DNA of 64,000 bases. Source: Siphonodentalium dalli (taxonomy: Eukaryota > Mollusca > Scaphopoda > Gadilida > Siphonodentaliidae). This document shows, piece by piece, positions 36,165-46,680 of the stretch. Each line of letters begins with the position of its first letter. Positions within the stretch are counted from its first letter, which is position 1. Under the pieces are notes generated by a model. The model searched no databases. It was not told where the DNA came from and saw only the letters and a list, made by a program, of their open reading frames with translations. The stretch is from the NCBI GenBank assembly GCA_032622095.1, contig CP136062.1, forward strand, positions 36,272,918 to 36,336,917. The letters are read 5' to 3'. The position numbers and the translations under genes are program-made.

Positions 36165-37300
36165 ACCCCATACACACCCCACCCTATATATGGCCGCGTC
36201 CTATTTGAACCCATTCAGAGGGCGTTCATTTTGGATCGGGGTGGGGTGTGTGGAAATAATGTATTGGGGGGGGGGGCACCATTTGCATGGAAATTAAAAA
36301 TGATAACTCCATAGACTTAGAATTTATAGTTAGAAGCAAATATTGGGTTCAAGTGGATTTGATCTGTCTCTTAAAAATTATTCTGAGACGTTGTCTTCTT
36401 GGCTCTTCATTTTCACGCTGTGCTAATTCAAAAACCTCAATAATGTCATCGAAACTCATTCTGCAGATGTATAAACGCCAGCATGAGTCTCCATATAATT
36501 ATACCCAAAAATTATACCGCTATAAACAAGGGGGGGGGGGGGGGTCGGAAAAAAATTTCAGGCACGTATGGCATTTTTTCCCTTTCGATCATTTTTTGTA
36601 CCCACCCACCCCCACCGCCAAATTATTTTCCGTTTTCGGCAGTTTTTTCCGACCATTTTTTGACACCCACCCCCTTTTAGCACTAAAACAGAGATTTGCG
36701 GGGGGAATTCACTGTAAACAGCTGTATATGAATTTCTGTGCATATTATTTATCATGGATGTTAACATGGACATGTAAATAGGAATGAGTCATTTTGAGAT
36801 CATTCGGCCAAAAAAACATGGCTGCCAGCGGCCATATTGGATTTCAAAATTTGCAACAAAATACAACACGATAACTGCCTGCAGTCAGTTTACCAGTTAG
36901 AATTACATTATTTCTCTCATTCAAAGTGGGTTTGAAGCCCAACTCATTGCCAAAACACTAAAAAACAAGCAGGACATTTGTTTTTTAGTTGCGGAAAAAT
37001 TGCTTGTTGGTGGCTTTGACCACCCACCCACCGCGGCATACGTGCCGGAACATTTTTGTTCACCCCCCCCCCCGGCTATAAATGCTGATTGTGGCCGGTG
37101 AGTGTTCACGAATTAGTCGTGAGACGGTGTCCATTGACGAGTGACAAATCTGATAGATTGGATCAATCACATCATCGGCAGCTTGTCTCGTTGGCGCTAA
37201 AGCGAAGATACCTTTGCGTTCAGCCACTACCAAATAAACTACCTGGTTTATAAAATAGTCTCGCTTGGTTATTACCACCCCTGGTGTGCATAAATACATC
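36165..37300. repeat. Poly-G/C-rich inverted repeats, no gene
   Basis: 'ccatacacaccccaccc' near 36,167 pairs with 'gggtggggtgtgtgg' near 36,240. Further on, 'aaggggggggggggggtcgg' (36,528) with 'tttcaggcacgtatgg' is mirrored by 'gcatacgtgccggaacattt' and poly-C at 37,035-37,073, suggesting the ends of a ~0.58-kb element (about 36,510-37,090). 'aacatggctgccagcggcca' at 36,817 resembles the 57.4-57.8 kb repeat. Confidence 0.5.
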
Positions 37301-37317
37301 AAAATTCCACCAATGCA

Positions 37318-39120
37318 ACTTGAGAACTACGTCCAATGTACGTTGAGGTGATTTAAGACTACGTTCAATGTACGGTGAGGTGATTTAAGACTACGTTCAA
37401 TGTACGTTGAGGCGATTTAAGACAACGTTCAATGTGCGGTGAGGTGATTTAAGACTACGTTCAATGTACGGTGAGGCGATTTAAGACTACGTTAAATGTA
37501 CGGTGAGGTGATTTAAGACTACGTTCAATGTACGGTGAGGTGATTTAAGACTACGTTCAATGTACGATGAGGTGATTTAAGACTACGTTAAATGTACGGT
37601 GAGGTGATTTAAGACTACGTTCAATGTACGGTGAGGCGATTTAAGACTACGTTAAATGTACGGTGAGGTGATTTAAGACTACGTTCAATGTACGGTGAGG
37701 CGATTTAAGACTACGTTAAATGTACGGTGAGGTGATTTAAGACTACGTTCAATGTACGGTGAGGCGATTTAAGACTACGTTAAATGTACGGTGAGGTGAT
37801 TTAAGACTACGTTCAATGTACGGTGAGGCGATTTAAGACTACGTTAAATGTACGGTGAGGTAATTTAAGACTACGTTCAATGTACGGTGAGGCGATTTAA
37901 GACTACGTTAAATGTACGGTGAGGCGATTTAAGACTACGTTCAATGTACGGTGAGGCGATTTAAGACTACGTTAAATGTACGGTGAGGCGATTTAAGACT
38001 ACGTTCAATGTACGGTGAGGCGATTTAAGACTACGTTCAATGTACGGTGAGGCGATTTAAGACTACGTTAAATGTACGGTGAGGCGATTTAAGACTACGT
38101 TCAATGTACGGTGAGGCGATTTAAGACTACGTTAAATGTACGGTGAGGTGATTTAAGACTACGTTCAATGTACGGTGAGGCGATTTAAGACTACGTTAAA
38201 TGTACGGTGAGGTGATTTAAGACTACGTTCAATGTACGGTGAGGCGATTTAAGACTACGTTAAATGTACGGTGAGGCGATTTAAGACTACGTTCAATGTA
38301 CGGTGAGGCGATTTAAGACTACGTTCAATGTACGGTAAGGCGATTTAAGACTACGTTAAATGTACGGTGAGGCGATTTAAGACTACGTTAAATGTACGGT
38401 GAGGCGATTTAAGACTACGTTAAATGTACGGTAAGGCGATTTAAGACTACGTTAAATGTACGGTAAGGCGATTTAAGACTACGTTCAATGTACGGTGAGG
38501 CGATTTAAGACTACGTTAAATGTACGGTGAGGCGATTTAAGACTACGTTAAATGTACGGTAAGGCGATTTAAGACTACGTTAAATGTACTGTGAGGTGAT
38601 TTAAGACTACGTTAAATGTACGGTGAGGCGATTTAAGACTACGTTCAATGTACGGTGAGGCGATTTAAGACTACGTTAAATGTACGGTGAGGCGATTTAA
38701 GACTACGTTAAATGTACGGTGAGGCGATTTAAGACTACGTTCAATGTACGGTGAGGCGATTTAAGACTACGTTAAATGTACGGTGAGGCGATTTAAGACT
38801 ACGTTACATAAGTTCATAAGGCGATTTAAGACTACGTTCAATGTACGGTGAGGCGATTTAAGACTACGTTCAATGTACGGTGAGGCGATTTAAGACTACG
38901 TTCAATGTACGGTGAGGCGATTTAAGACTACGTTAAATGTACGGTGAGGCGATTTAAGACTACGTTCAATGTACGGTAAGGCGATTTAAGACTACGTTAA
39001 ATGTACGGTGAGGCGATTTAAGACTACGTTCAATGTACGGTGAGGTGATTTAAGACTACGTTAAATGTACGGTAAGGCGATTTAAGACTACGTTAAATGT
39101 ACGGTAAGGCGATTTAAGAC
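37318..39120. repeat. 32-bp satellite array, about 56 units
   Basis: The unit is 'actacgttcaatgtacggtg' + 'aggcgatttaag'. Two main variant positions occur: ttCaatg/ttAaatg and ggTgattt/ggCgattt. Over long stretches C- and A-type units alternate, giving a 64-bp higher-order period. One aberrant unit at about 38,801-38,824 contains 'cataagttcataagg'. There is no coding. Confidence 0.95.
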
Positions 39121-39373
39121 GGTGTTTTTGTCTTGTATTCTGATTGAGGCTCATTGCCAGTCACCCGATTTATTTGTGTTTTAGACGAATATATCCATAT
39201 TGGACATTCCCAGCCACAATACATTTAATCACCATGCATTTATTTAGTTTTCATCGTAAAGTGAAATTACCACGAGAAAACAGTTTTCTTCATGTGCCGA
39301 AAACCCCCGCATCACGTGGTTGTGGTGGTGGTCGTAAAATGATTGCAATAATACAATAATAGCTTCATTAAAT

Positions 39374-39743
39374 GTGACCCGCCACATCAAATCCAGTCGT
39401 CAGTCGGGATTTGTTTACCCTGTGCCAATGCATTCTCTTATATATGCGAGTCGACCATAGGTCGCCTCGCATATATAAGAGAATGCATTGGCCTAGCAAT
39501 TTTTTACAATTTTAATAATTGTTTCTTGTGTTCTTTAACAATTTTATAATTTCACCCATACAGAGCCCCAGACAAACATGAGCAGACGACACTCTTCTAT
39601 ATCCGTCTATATATGTGTGGGGCTCCCTGCAGGGTAATGGATGTTTTTTTATTTTATGTCCTAAAAATTGTAAGAAACATTTATTTTAAAAAAATGATAA
39701 AAAATTGTTAGGCCAATGCACTCTCTTATATATGGCGGGTCAC
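39374..39743 (-). mobile_element. Second copy of the nested-hairpin MITE, one end deleted
   Basis: It starts 'gtgacccgccacatcaaatc' and has the first hairpin and the interior, but the interior runs opposite to the 22,123 copy. At the far end, the second hairpin and most of the terminal repeat are gone: 'ctcttatata' runs straight into 'tggcgggtcac'. The flanks are AAAT and ATAT, so the target duplication is imperfect. Confidence 0.85.
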
Positions 39744-40597
39744 ATATGTGTTTACCAGCTATTTTCGATTCAATAATCTCTATTTTAATTTGTGACAATC
39801 TACAACCATTGATCATTATCAACAAGATGTAAGAAACCTTTGAATTATATATTGCGCAACATTCGTAAAAAGGCCAGATTGCTGATAAGGCAATATTTGA
39901 TGTTAATACGGACGTGGAAAAAAATAGAACTACTTCTGCAAGTACGTGTCTGCATTGAACAAGTTATCGAACCAATGCAAACTATCTGGTATGCCATGTA
40001 GATTTTCAAGGTTTCTTTATTCCGGCAATCATATTCCGTATTTTTGTTTATCAAACTCAAATAATGTTGCCCATTTCCGCACAAGCATGACGGCGCGGCA
40101 TTTTGTCAATTGTTGACATGTGCGTGAAATAAATAATTCTTACCTTTCCAATTCTGGTGAGTTTCTTTGAAAATAGGCCCCAGTGATAATCTTGGTCACA
40201 TATTATTCATAATTCCAGTTTTATCTCTGTGTCTAATTTTGTTTTAATATTGAGTTCTGGGGTCTGGAAATATCCATCAAATAAAAAACAAATGCTTCAA
40301 ACATGTATTTAATTGTTTGGTGTCTTGAGATATAACATTCACCAGATAAGCACTCGACTAATAAACAGTGCTATGGCATTCTTGGTCAATGACTTTATTT
40401 TGATTTGTTTCATTTAGCAAATGAATATTTCGACCCAAACCTCAGTCAATATTTTGGTGGAAGAAGTAGCCATTTTGACAATTCTGTGACATGCGCCATG
40501 TCATTAGTCTTAACATAAGAAACAATATACCTGTAGATGCATGTTTCATTACGCCCATAGAATGTGCGTTTACTGCTTAGCTGTTTTTGGCGTGCCA

Positions 40598-40740
40598 ATG
40601 AAGCGATGTGGATATCTGGCAGGACAACACATTTCGCGTTTCACGCCATGCGAGTTATTTTAGCAAATTTTAGTACGGCTGATCTGGCCGTGTCAATGGA
40701 GCTATGGAGCGATGTGGCTATCTCGCAGGACAACACATTT
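40598..40740 (+). repeat. Short direct repeat
   Basis: 'agcgatgtgg(a/c)tatct' followed by 'caggacaacacattt' occurs at about 40,601 and 40,705. An open frame spans both copies, but nothing supports a gene. The surrounding 39.8-41.0 kb holds no other feature. Confidence 0.6.
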
Positions 40741-40989
40741 ATGATTTTCGCGGATTTATCTTCGCGGATGTCTCATTGTTGCAGTATGTAACTTTTATGA
40801 CCGCGTTAATTGCTTTTGATATTTAGGTGTGAACAATGGCTGTGTCACTTTTTTATTGCGGGAACACAATGCATAAGATAACGGCTAACTTTGCTGATGA
40901 AGTATGTCTCAGTTGGAAAGTAGAATAAAGGTCGCATTGCGACGAATAGGGCGTGTATTTAATCCGATTAGTCGATTGTTTGTCCCTAT

Positions 40990-41850
40990 TTAGAGACTTT
41001 ATGGTGTGGTGAATGAGAAACCTGCATTAATAATCCGCGGTTATTGTAATAATTTGAAGGATTAGTTGTTTTAACTGAATGACATTAATAACTGAATGGG
41101 AGGTGGCGGTTCTACACCGTATGTATGTATACTTGTATTGATTATATATCAAAATATGTCACTCACAAGATTATCCAATAACTGTGACATGTACATGTAT
41201 ACTCTCTTATATCCCATATGACAAGAGCGAGATAAGGGTAATGATTAGAACTTGAAACCTGTATAATGATCAAAGTGAAGGATTGCGACTTTTAAGATTC
41301 CCAGCGTGTATCTGATCTGTATTGTTGAAGTTTTCGGTCGTCACTGTGTTAATTTCCAGAAGGGAATATACGCAATTAAATACATATTATCTAGACATTT
41401 CCTTATAAAATGCGTAGGAGTCTGTTTTAATTTCCTTAACATCCCTCGATATGAATAATACACCATTCATATGTGTACTTGTATATGCCAAATGAGAGAC
41501 AATTTAGCAAAATAATGTTTTAAGTAATGAAAAAACAAAACATATGACTTACACGAGTGTATAACATGTGTACAACACCCCGGCATCATTTGTTGTGCAT
41601 CGGCACTACGTGCATTCTCGACTCAAGCATTTTGTTGTACTGCATGTACCAGGAATACCACTGAGTACCACCCCGCGGACAGGGTTGACATATCCACAAT
41701 CGGTAAGTATACTAGCAAATAGTTACATAATACATATAACAAGAAAACCATATAGTCGAAATGGTAACGCTCTCACTATCATATATTATATACCTATGAT
41801 TATAATTATAGAATATAAAATATATTGGTTTCACGAATGACCAACTCATA
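40990..41850. repeat. Copies of a dispersed ~300-bp repeat (inverted pair)
   Basis: The segment 41,756-41,850 ('aaaatatattggtttcacga' etc.) matches the repeats at 61,190-61,290 and 62,610-62,700. The segment around 40,995-41,075 ('taataatttgaaggatta', 'gaatgagaaacct') is the inverse of their other part. The two may be the arms of one inserted element. Confidence 0.6.
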
Positions 41851-42190
41851 TAATTAATCGCCTTGCACTTCTTGGCACCCGAATAACAATTGTAATTGAA
41901 ATTCCCAACTACATCTGTCACCCCCCCCCCCACCGAAACAGGATACTATAAGTAGAAGTTCCGATAGAAAGAATTATGAGGCTGATGACTGTGACATTAC
42001 TTTCAATTGACTAAGGTATGCGTGTTGTAAATAGTCAGTCTTGGTCACAGTGTCTAAGTTCTAAGAAGGATAACTCCATTTACAACACAGTGATGTTTAA
42101 AATACATTCACCATCCCTGCCATTATTTTACTGTAAATAATATTGGATTCTCAAGTATAGACACACAAATTCAAATACAAAGTGCACAGT

Positions 42191-42451
42191 TTAATAAATG
42201 AAGATAAATTCTGATCTAACAGTAAGCCAAAGGCTTATTACGGACCATCTCCTTGTCGTGTAACTTACAACATGGAATTGTCTCAAATGATGAATTGTAC
42301 TCTCCACAATAACTCGCAATCCGATCCATGGCCGATCGCTGCATGTCCCTTTGTCCCATCCCCACCCTAATAGTTTTATGGATGATAAATATGTGTAGTT
42401 TATGCATGTATAAGTTGAATTAGAAGAGCACCAGTTTGAGTTTAAAGACAT
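42191..42451 (-). pseudogene. Possible DDE transposase C-terminal fragment
   Basis: The minus-strand frame contains 'IGLRVIVESTIHHLRQFHVV', which resembles the R-x-x-VE-x-x-I-x-x-L-x-x-F segment near the catalytic Glu of DDE_Tnp_4-type transposases. It is only ~86 codons long, with no other transposase motif nearby, so it would be a relic. The assignment is tentative. Confidence 0.25.
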
Positions 42452-42459
42452 ATGATGTA

Positions 42460-43640
42460 CTTGTTGGTGTACGTGTAACTGTTCAGTTAGTATTCAGGTG
42501 CTATGACAACTGGAGGAATGTAACATTCTACTAACATCGCCGAAAATTTGAAGCAAATCGACCGTACCACTCCATAGAAAACATCGTCTAAACTATGCTC
42601 AATTGTAAATATTTACTAATTGATTCGGGACGCATTTATTGGCTATAAACGTACGAAAACTATTTCGCCATCGAGAGTCACTGCATTTAATTCAGATAAA
42701 TGAATGATGCTGTGTGTTGTCAATTTGGATTTACTATTTGTAAAAATTACTACTTTGAACAACATTATTCTCCATTTCTATTGTATCACCATACCGGAGT
42801 CTGTCACATCACTTTAAGCTGGGCATTGTGATTAAATGAATTTGTTTTATTCCAAGTCAATATCTGTATAGCTACATTTAATTTAATAAGCATAGACTGT
42901 GATTATAATTTTGTTTTTATCAGATATTAGCAAATTTAACAAACAAAGCTGTCCTGGTTGAGGATTTTCTCCACAAACTGCTCACTTTTTGGGGAAACTT
43001 TCCAGCCTTCATTGGGAAATATATGCACGTTTTTTTCATTCGGGAAGGTGCCTTTTATAGTGATGTAATGCACTGATTGGTCATTTAATCTCACATGTAT
43101 GGAATATCCAACTTTTAAGAGCTAAAAATCCAAATATAAAGATAAAAAGAGCTACACTTGATTATTGTCGGGTAAATCGGCAACGCAAGTTGCTCTTTCG
43201 CGTTTGAATTTCGGACAATGGATTAAAAAGTGTTCGACAGTTTCAAGCTCTCGATCCGCAACCACAAAATGGAGTGTTATTCAAGTGGTTGCAAACCAGA
43301 ACATATTGCAGGTTACTACAAACTTGACTTGGTCTGGTATGAGCAGTAAGAAATATCTTAACATCTGAGACCGATTCACAGAATGTCGGTGAAAAACTTT
43401 TCCATAATTTTACGGTTGCTGAAGGAAGACCTATTGGCATTACGTAATATGAGGTTTGGCTTCCATATGTAGGAAGAATGAGAGTACATAGATGCAAGTG
43501 GGTATGTCTCGCAGGAGGAATGAGAGTACATAGATGCAAGTGGGTATGTCTCGCTTAAACATTTTGAAAAAACAGTTTCCCTCCCCCTTGAGAGAGTGTC
43601 ACAACTCACAACCGGTTTCTCTTAATACAAATTCTTTACT
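42460..43640. other. No supported gene; one 42-bp tandem duplication
   Basis: At 43,470-43,554 'aatgagagtacatagatgca' and its continuation are repeated with a 42-bp period. Short frames at 43,165-43,539 on both strands have no recognisable motif. Confidence 0.4.
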
Positions 43641-44757
43641 ACTACCTCTAGTTTATCTTGTTACCAATCGTGCCGCCTCATACTGTATATGTGTCTTCTA
43701 AGGAATTTGAATTCTCATCTGAACAGTTTCCCGATACTGAGAAAGTATACTCCAGTACTGGACCGGTATACGATTTTACGGACCCTGGCTTTTATGGTGC
43801 TTCGGCTCTTACGGACCTCATTCAAATAAAATTAAAATTTATTTTATTTATATTTTTATTTTATTTTTTATATATCTTCTAAATTTTGTATATCTTTTAA
43901 ATTTTCTTTCGGATTATATCCTTTTAACTTTAAATTATATTTATATTTGTTACTCACTTGTTGTAAAAGAACACGTGGTTAACTGACTTATTTCCGTCTA
44001 TCGCGAATTTGAACGCGGCCGAGTTTTTGGCCCTTATGCCGCACTGAAAAGGGCTGCTTCCATAGCAGGATGGCTATCCTTCACAATGTGACTTTCACGC
44101 TTGTTTCTCTAATTAAACACATTAACACACGCCTCTCACATATACTTTGCCACTCTGTTGTGTTGTGTTTGAAATTTCAAGCCTTTTTGGAAACTCTAAA
44201 CATGTTTCCACAGTACGCATACGAAAATCGCGTTACCGGGTGTGGACAACAAGAGGAATTACCGATGTATTACTGATGCACATGCTTGGTATCTCCAGTT
44301 AAAGTTGTGCTTCTATTTTGATTTGAAATTGCAAGATTCGCAACTGTGCATCTAGTCGGTTTCACTCTTCTCAGTTTCGTCGGAGCCTTCCAGCTCGAAT
44401 TAACTGTCTGATGCTCTTGCATACTTCTCCTGCGATTACTGCAATTCAATGCAGATACATATTGCGATAGTCTTTCAAGCGAACACCTTTAACTATTATG
44501 GCGTCGTTGAGGTGCACATACATCCAAGCTTACTTGAATCGGTGAGTACCGTGCTGTTTGTGAACATAACATGTACCCTGACTGGATGCTCATGCTGTGA
44601 CATGACATCTAACTTAAGTCATTTGCAACATGTTATCCAACTCTTAAAGAAACGACACTGTCACTCCTTTCCGAAACTGAAGTACTTTTTTTTCAAGATC
44701 GCAAATCTCCTAATACATTCTCTGCTATGGGAGTCGGGAAGGTGTCCCTTCTGTAGT
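43641..44757 (+). other. Unassigned, weakly coding-looking
   Basis: A frame at 43,658-43,820 reads 'FEFSSEQFPDTEKVYSSTGP..' with protein-like composition. Near 43,990-44,030 another reads 'LFPSIANLNAAEFLALM'. No family was recognised and no splice structure convinces. These may be transposon debris. Confidence 0.25.
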
Positions 44758-44863
44758 ACACATTTTGACCCTTTCACGACAGGAGCTGCAGCAGTCTCGC
44801 ATATATAAGAGAATGCACCGTCTTACAAGGTCAAGGTAAATATTGTTAGGCCAGTGTATTCTC
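44758..44863 (+). repeat. Left part of the repeat hosting the palindromic element
   Basis: 'tctcgcatatataagagaat' and 'aaatattgttaggccagtgt' belong to the hairpin family seen at 22,123, 33,118, 58,903 and 63,634. The family copy is split by the 44,864-52,962 insertion and resumes at 52,963. The last six bases, ATTCTC, are the left target duplication. Confidence 0.85.
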
Positions 44864-45250
44864 AGAAGAATAGGAGCCTCGTTCGCTCCACTTCTAAAAA
44901 TAGAATCTTTGGGGTCTAAAATTGGTTGTACTAAAATATTCCCAAAATAACAAAACCCAAAAAAAAAAAATTTCAAAACTTCAAAAATTTATTTTTTCCA
45001 AAAATTATTTTTTCCAAAAAATTTAAAAATTTCAAAACTTCCAAATTATCAAAACCCCAAAATTTCCAAATTTCCAAATTATCAAAACCCTCAAAATTAT
45101 TTCTCTAAAAAAAGTTTAAATAAAAAATTTATAACGAGTTTTCGGTTTCTGATAAACTCGATATTAAAAAATGTCGAATGTTAAATTATTTGCGCGTAAT
45201 ATCTTTCGTAATATTTTTTGTTCAAATATTTTTCATGAATTTATTAATCG

Positions 45251-45478
45251 ATGTTTAGAAATAGCTTTATTGGACATTGTGACCATCGATATGAATGCAT
45301 ACATTCCAGTGTTTTATCGGACGCAGTTCATATAATTGTCATACCTGAAAATAGACACCATTACTTTTACATAAATAATAAAGAGCGTTTATTCTTTACA
45401 CTCTCTCTATCCCATATGACAGGTGTGTATTATCGTGAATTATTGGAAGTTTTGATATGTACTATGTTCAATCCCTAA
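45251..45478 (+). CDS. Small ORF a, 75 aa, left arm
   Basis: This is the first of four ~70-codon frames that read inwards on the opposite strand to the ATPase. The protein has 'HRYECIHSSVLSDAVHIIVI' and 'MTGVYYRELLEVL', without a recognisable domain. It overlaps the next frame by 22 bases. The right-arm copy is 52,346-52,573 with one visible change (ICT to RCT). Being open in both arms is weak evidence because the arms are almost identical. It may be an exon or a frameshifted part of a longer gene. Confidence 0.4.
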   Translation: MFRNSFIGHCDHRYECIHSSVLSDAVHIIVIPENRHHYFYINNKERLFFTLSLSHMTGVYYRELLEVLICTMFNP

Positions 45479-45660
45479 CGGTCGAAAATTGTAATGTGAA
45501 ATTACAACCTTCCAGAATGAATTGTCATATTCGCTGTACACGCAATCACACACGCGACATTGGTGGTAACAATGTGTCTTTCACACCTTTGCTTTACCAA
45601 ATGAATTATATTATTTCCCTGGTCACAGTTATATGCTATTCAGAAAACATATCGATTTAA
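45457..45660 (+). CDS. Small ORF b, 67 aa, left arm
   Basis: It has a Cys/His-containing N-terminal half ('NCHIRCTRNHTRD') and a hydrophobic C-terminus ('YIISLVTVICYSENISI'). It overlaps ORF a in another frame, so a and b could be one frameshifted gene. The mirrored copy at 52,164-52,367 is identical in the translated protein. Function unknown. Confidence 0.4.
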   Translation: MYYVQSLTVENCNVKLQPSRMNCHIRCTRNHTRDIGGNNVSFTPLLYQMNYIISLVTVICYSENISI

Positions 45661-45736
45661 TGTCTGAACAAACGGGTTAGTATCAATTAAGGTTGATAAA
45701 CTGTGTCATTCACACGATAATTAGTTAGCCAAAAAC

Positions 45737-45946
45737 ATGCATACGTCCAGGACACTCAATTATAGAAATTGCTTTGATGACATTGTTATAACAACATTAC
45801 GTAATAACCACTTATCGCCCCACATTCATACTTACGCTTTGGACATTTTATCAGTTTATCACGTGATCACTAAATGTGGCAATCGGGTATCCACCGATGC
45901 CTGCAATATATTATTTATAATAATTGGACTCATTGATCTCACGTGA
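45737..45946 (+). CDS. Small ORF c, 69 aa, left arm
   Basis: Features include 'FDDIVITTLRNNHLSPHIHT' and a C-terminal hydrophobic stretch 'NILFIIIGLIDLT'. The right-arm copy (51,878-52,087) differs at three residues (R5M, N8T, T45A), so the frame has tolerated substitutions without stops. Function unknown. Confidence 0.4.
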   Translation: MHTSRTLNYRNCFDDIVITTLRNNHLSPHIHTYALDILSVYHVITKCGNRVSTDACNILFIIIGLIDLT

Positions 45947-46044
45947 ATAATACTCTTAGTTGTTCCAATAAAATAGTTATCAAATTCGATCACCAATAGA
46001 TTTGACTGTGGAATGTAATGACCTTTAACTTATTTATCGATCTA

Positions 46045-46610
46045 AAGGGACACTCATTATGAATGAATGTTAACAATACAAGCGCACGAATGAAGAGCGT
46101 TGAACATATACGAAATTACTACACGAATGAATTGAACCTTGAAATTTATATTTCACATCTTACCAACAACAGATACAGACATAGTCATAGTGTTATACTA
46201 TCTTACATGTACCCATGCTATGACATCATTCGAATGGGCAAAACACTCAAGGAGTTAAAGTGACACGAAACAAGGGACGTGATGTAATATTGGTGTATGA
46301 ATCTTAAAGGAACACAAGACACTCTAAAGGGACACTCATTATGAAGGAATGTTAACAATACAAGCGCACGAATGAAGAGCGTTGAACATATACGAAATTA
46401 CTACACGAATGAACTGAAATTTATATTTCACATCTTACCAACAACAGATACAGACATAGTCATAGTGTTATATTATCTTACACGTACCCATGCTATGACA
46501 TACTTAAAGGGGGATAATGCATACACGGTGTGTGGAATGTTAAAGTGACACGAGGTAAGGGACGTTATGTAATATTGGTGTGTGAATATTAAAGGAGCAT
46601 TCTCGCTATA
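46045..46610. repeat. ~282-bp tandem duplication between the convergent genes, left arm
   Basis: 'aagggacactcattatgaa' recurs at 46,047 and 46,329. Each is followed by 'gcgcacgaatgaagagcgtt' and, later, 'gggacgt(g/t)atgtaatattgg'. The second unit has short deletions. The mirror is 51,218-51,779. It separates the ATPase 3' end from the small ORFs. Confidence 0.85.
46063..46263 (+). CDS. Small ORF d, 66 aa, left arm
   Basis: It contains 'MKSVEHIRNYYTNELNLEIY' and 'SHSVILSYMYPCYDI'. It lies within the first unit of a ~282-bp tandem duplication; the second unit (46,327-46,600) has lost the frame. The mirrored copy is 51,561-51,761 with K58N. It converges on the ATPase 3' end. It may simply be an open stretch of the repeat. 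Confidence 0.3.
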   Translation: MNVNNTSARMKSVEHIRNYYTNELNLEIYISHLTNNRYRHSHSVILSYMYPCYDIIRMGKTLKELK

Positions 46611-46669
46611 CAAACCCCCCTCCCCACTTATAGATATATAACGAAGACGAGAATAACATGTTGATGAAG

Positions 46670-46675
46670 TTTATT
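46670..46675 (-). terminator. Polyadenylation signal of the left-arm ATPase gene
   Basis: On the minus strand AATAAA lies five bases after the TAA stop. The mirrored copy is 51,153-51,158. Confidence 0.6.
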
Positions 46676-46680
46676 GAAAT

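Noticed and set aside
37318-39120. CRISPR-like array
   Set aside because: The units are directly adjacent without unique spacers, in a eukaryotic context; it is a satellite.
41653-41702. Candidate Thr/Pro-rich mini-exon between 'accag' and 'gtaagt'
   Set aside because: Its open frame needs a phase-1 upstream exon, which does not fit the phase-0 PAN exon; the acceptor is poor and there is no domain support.
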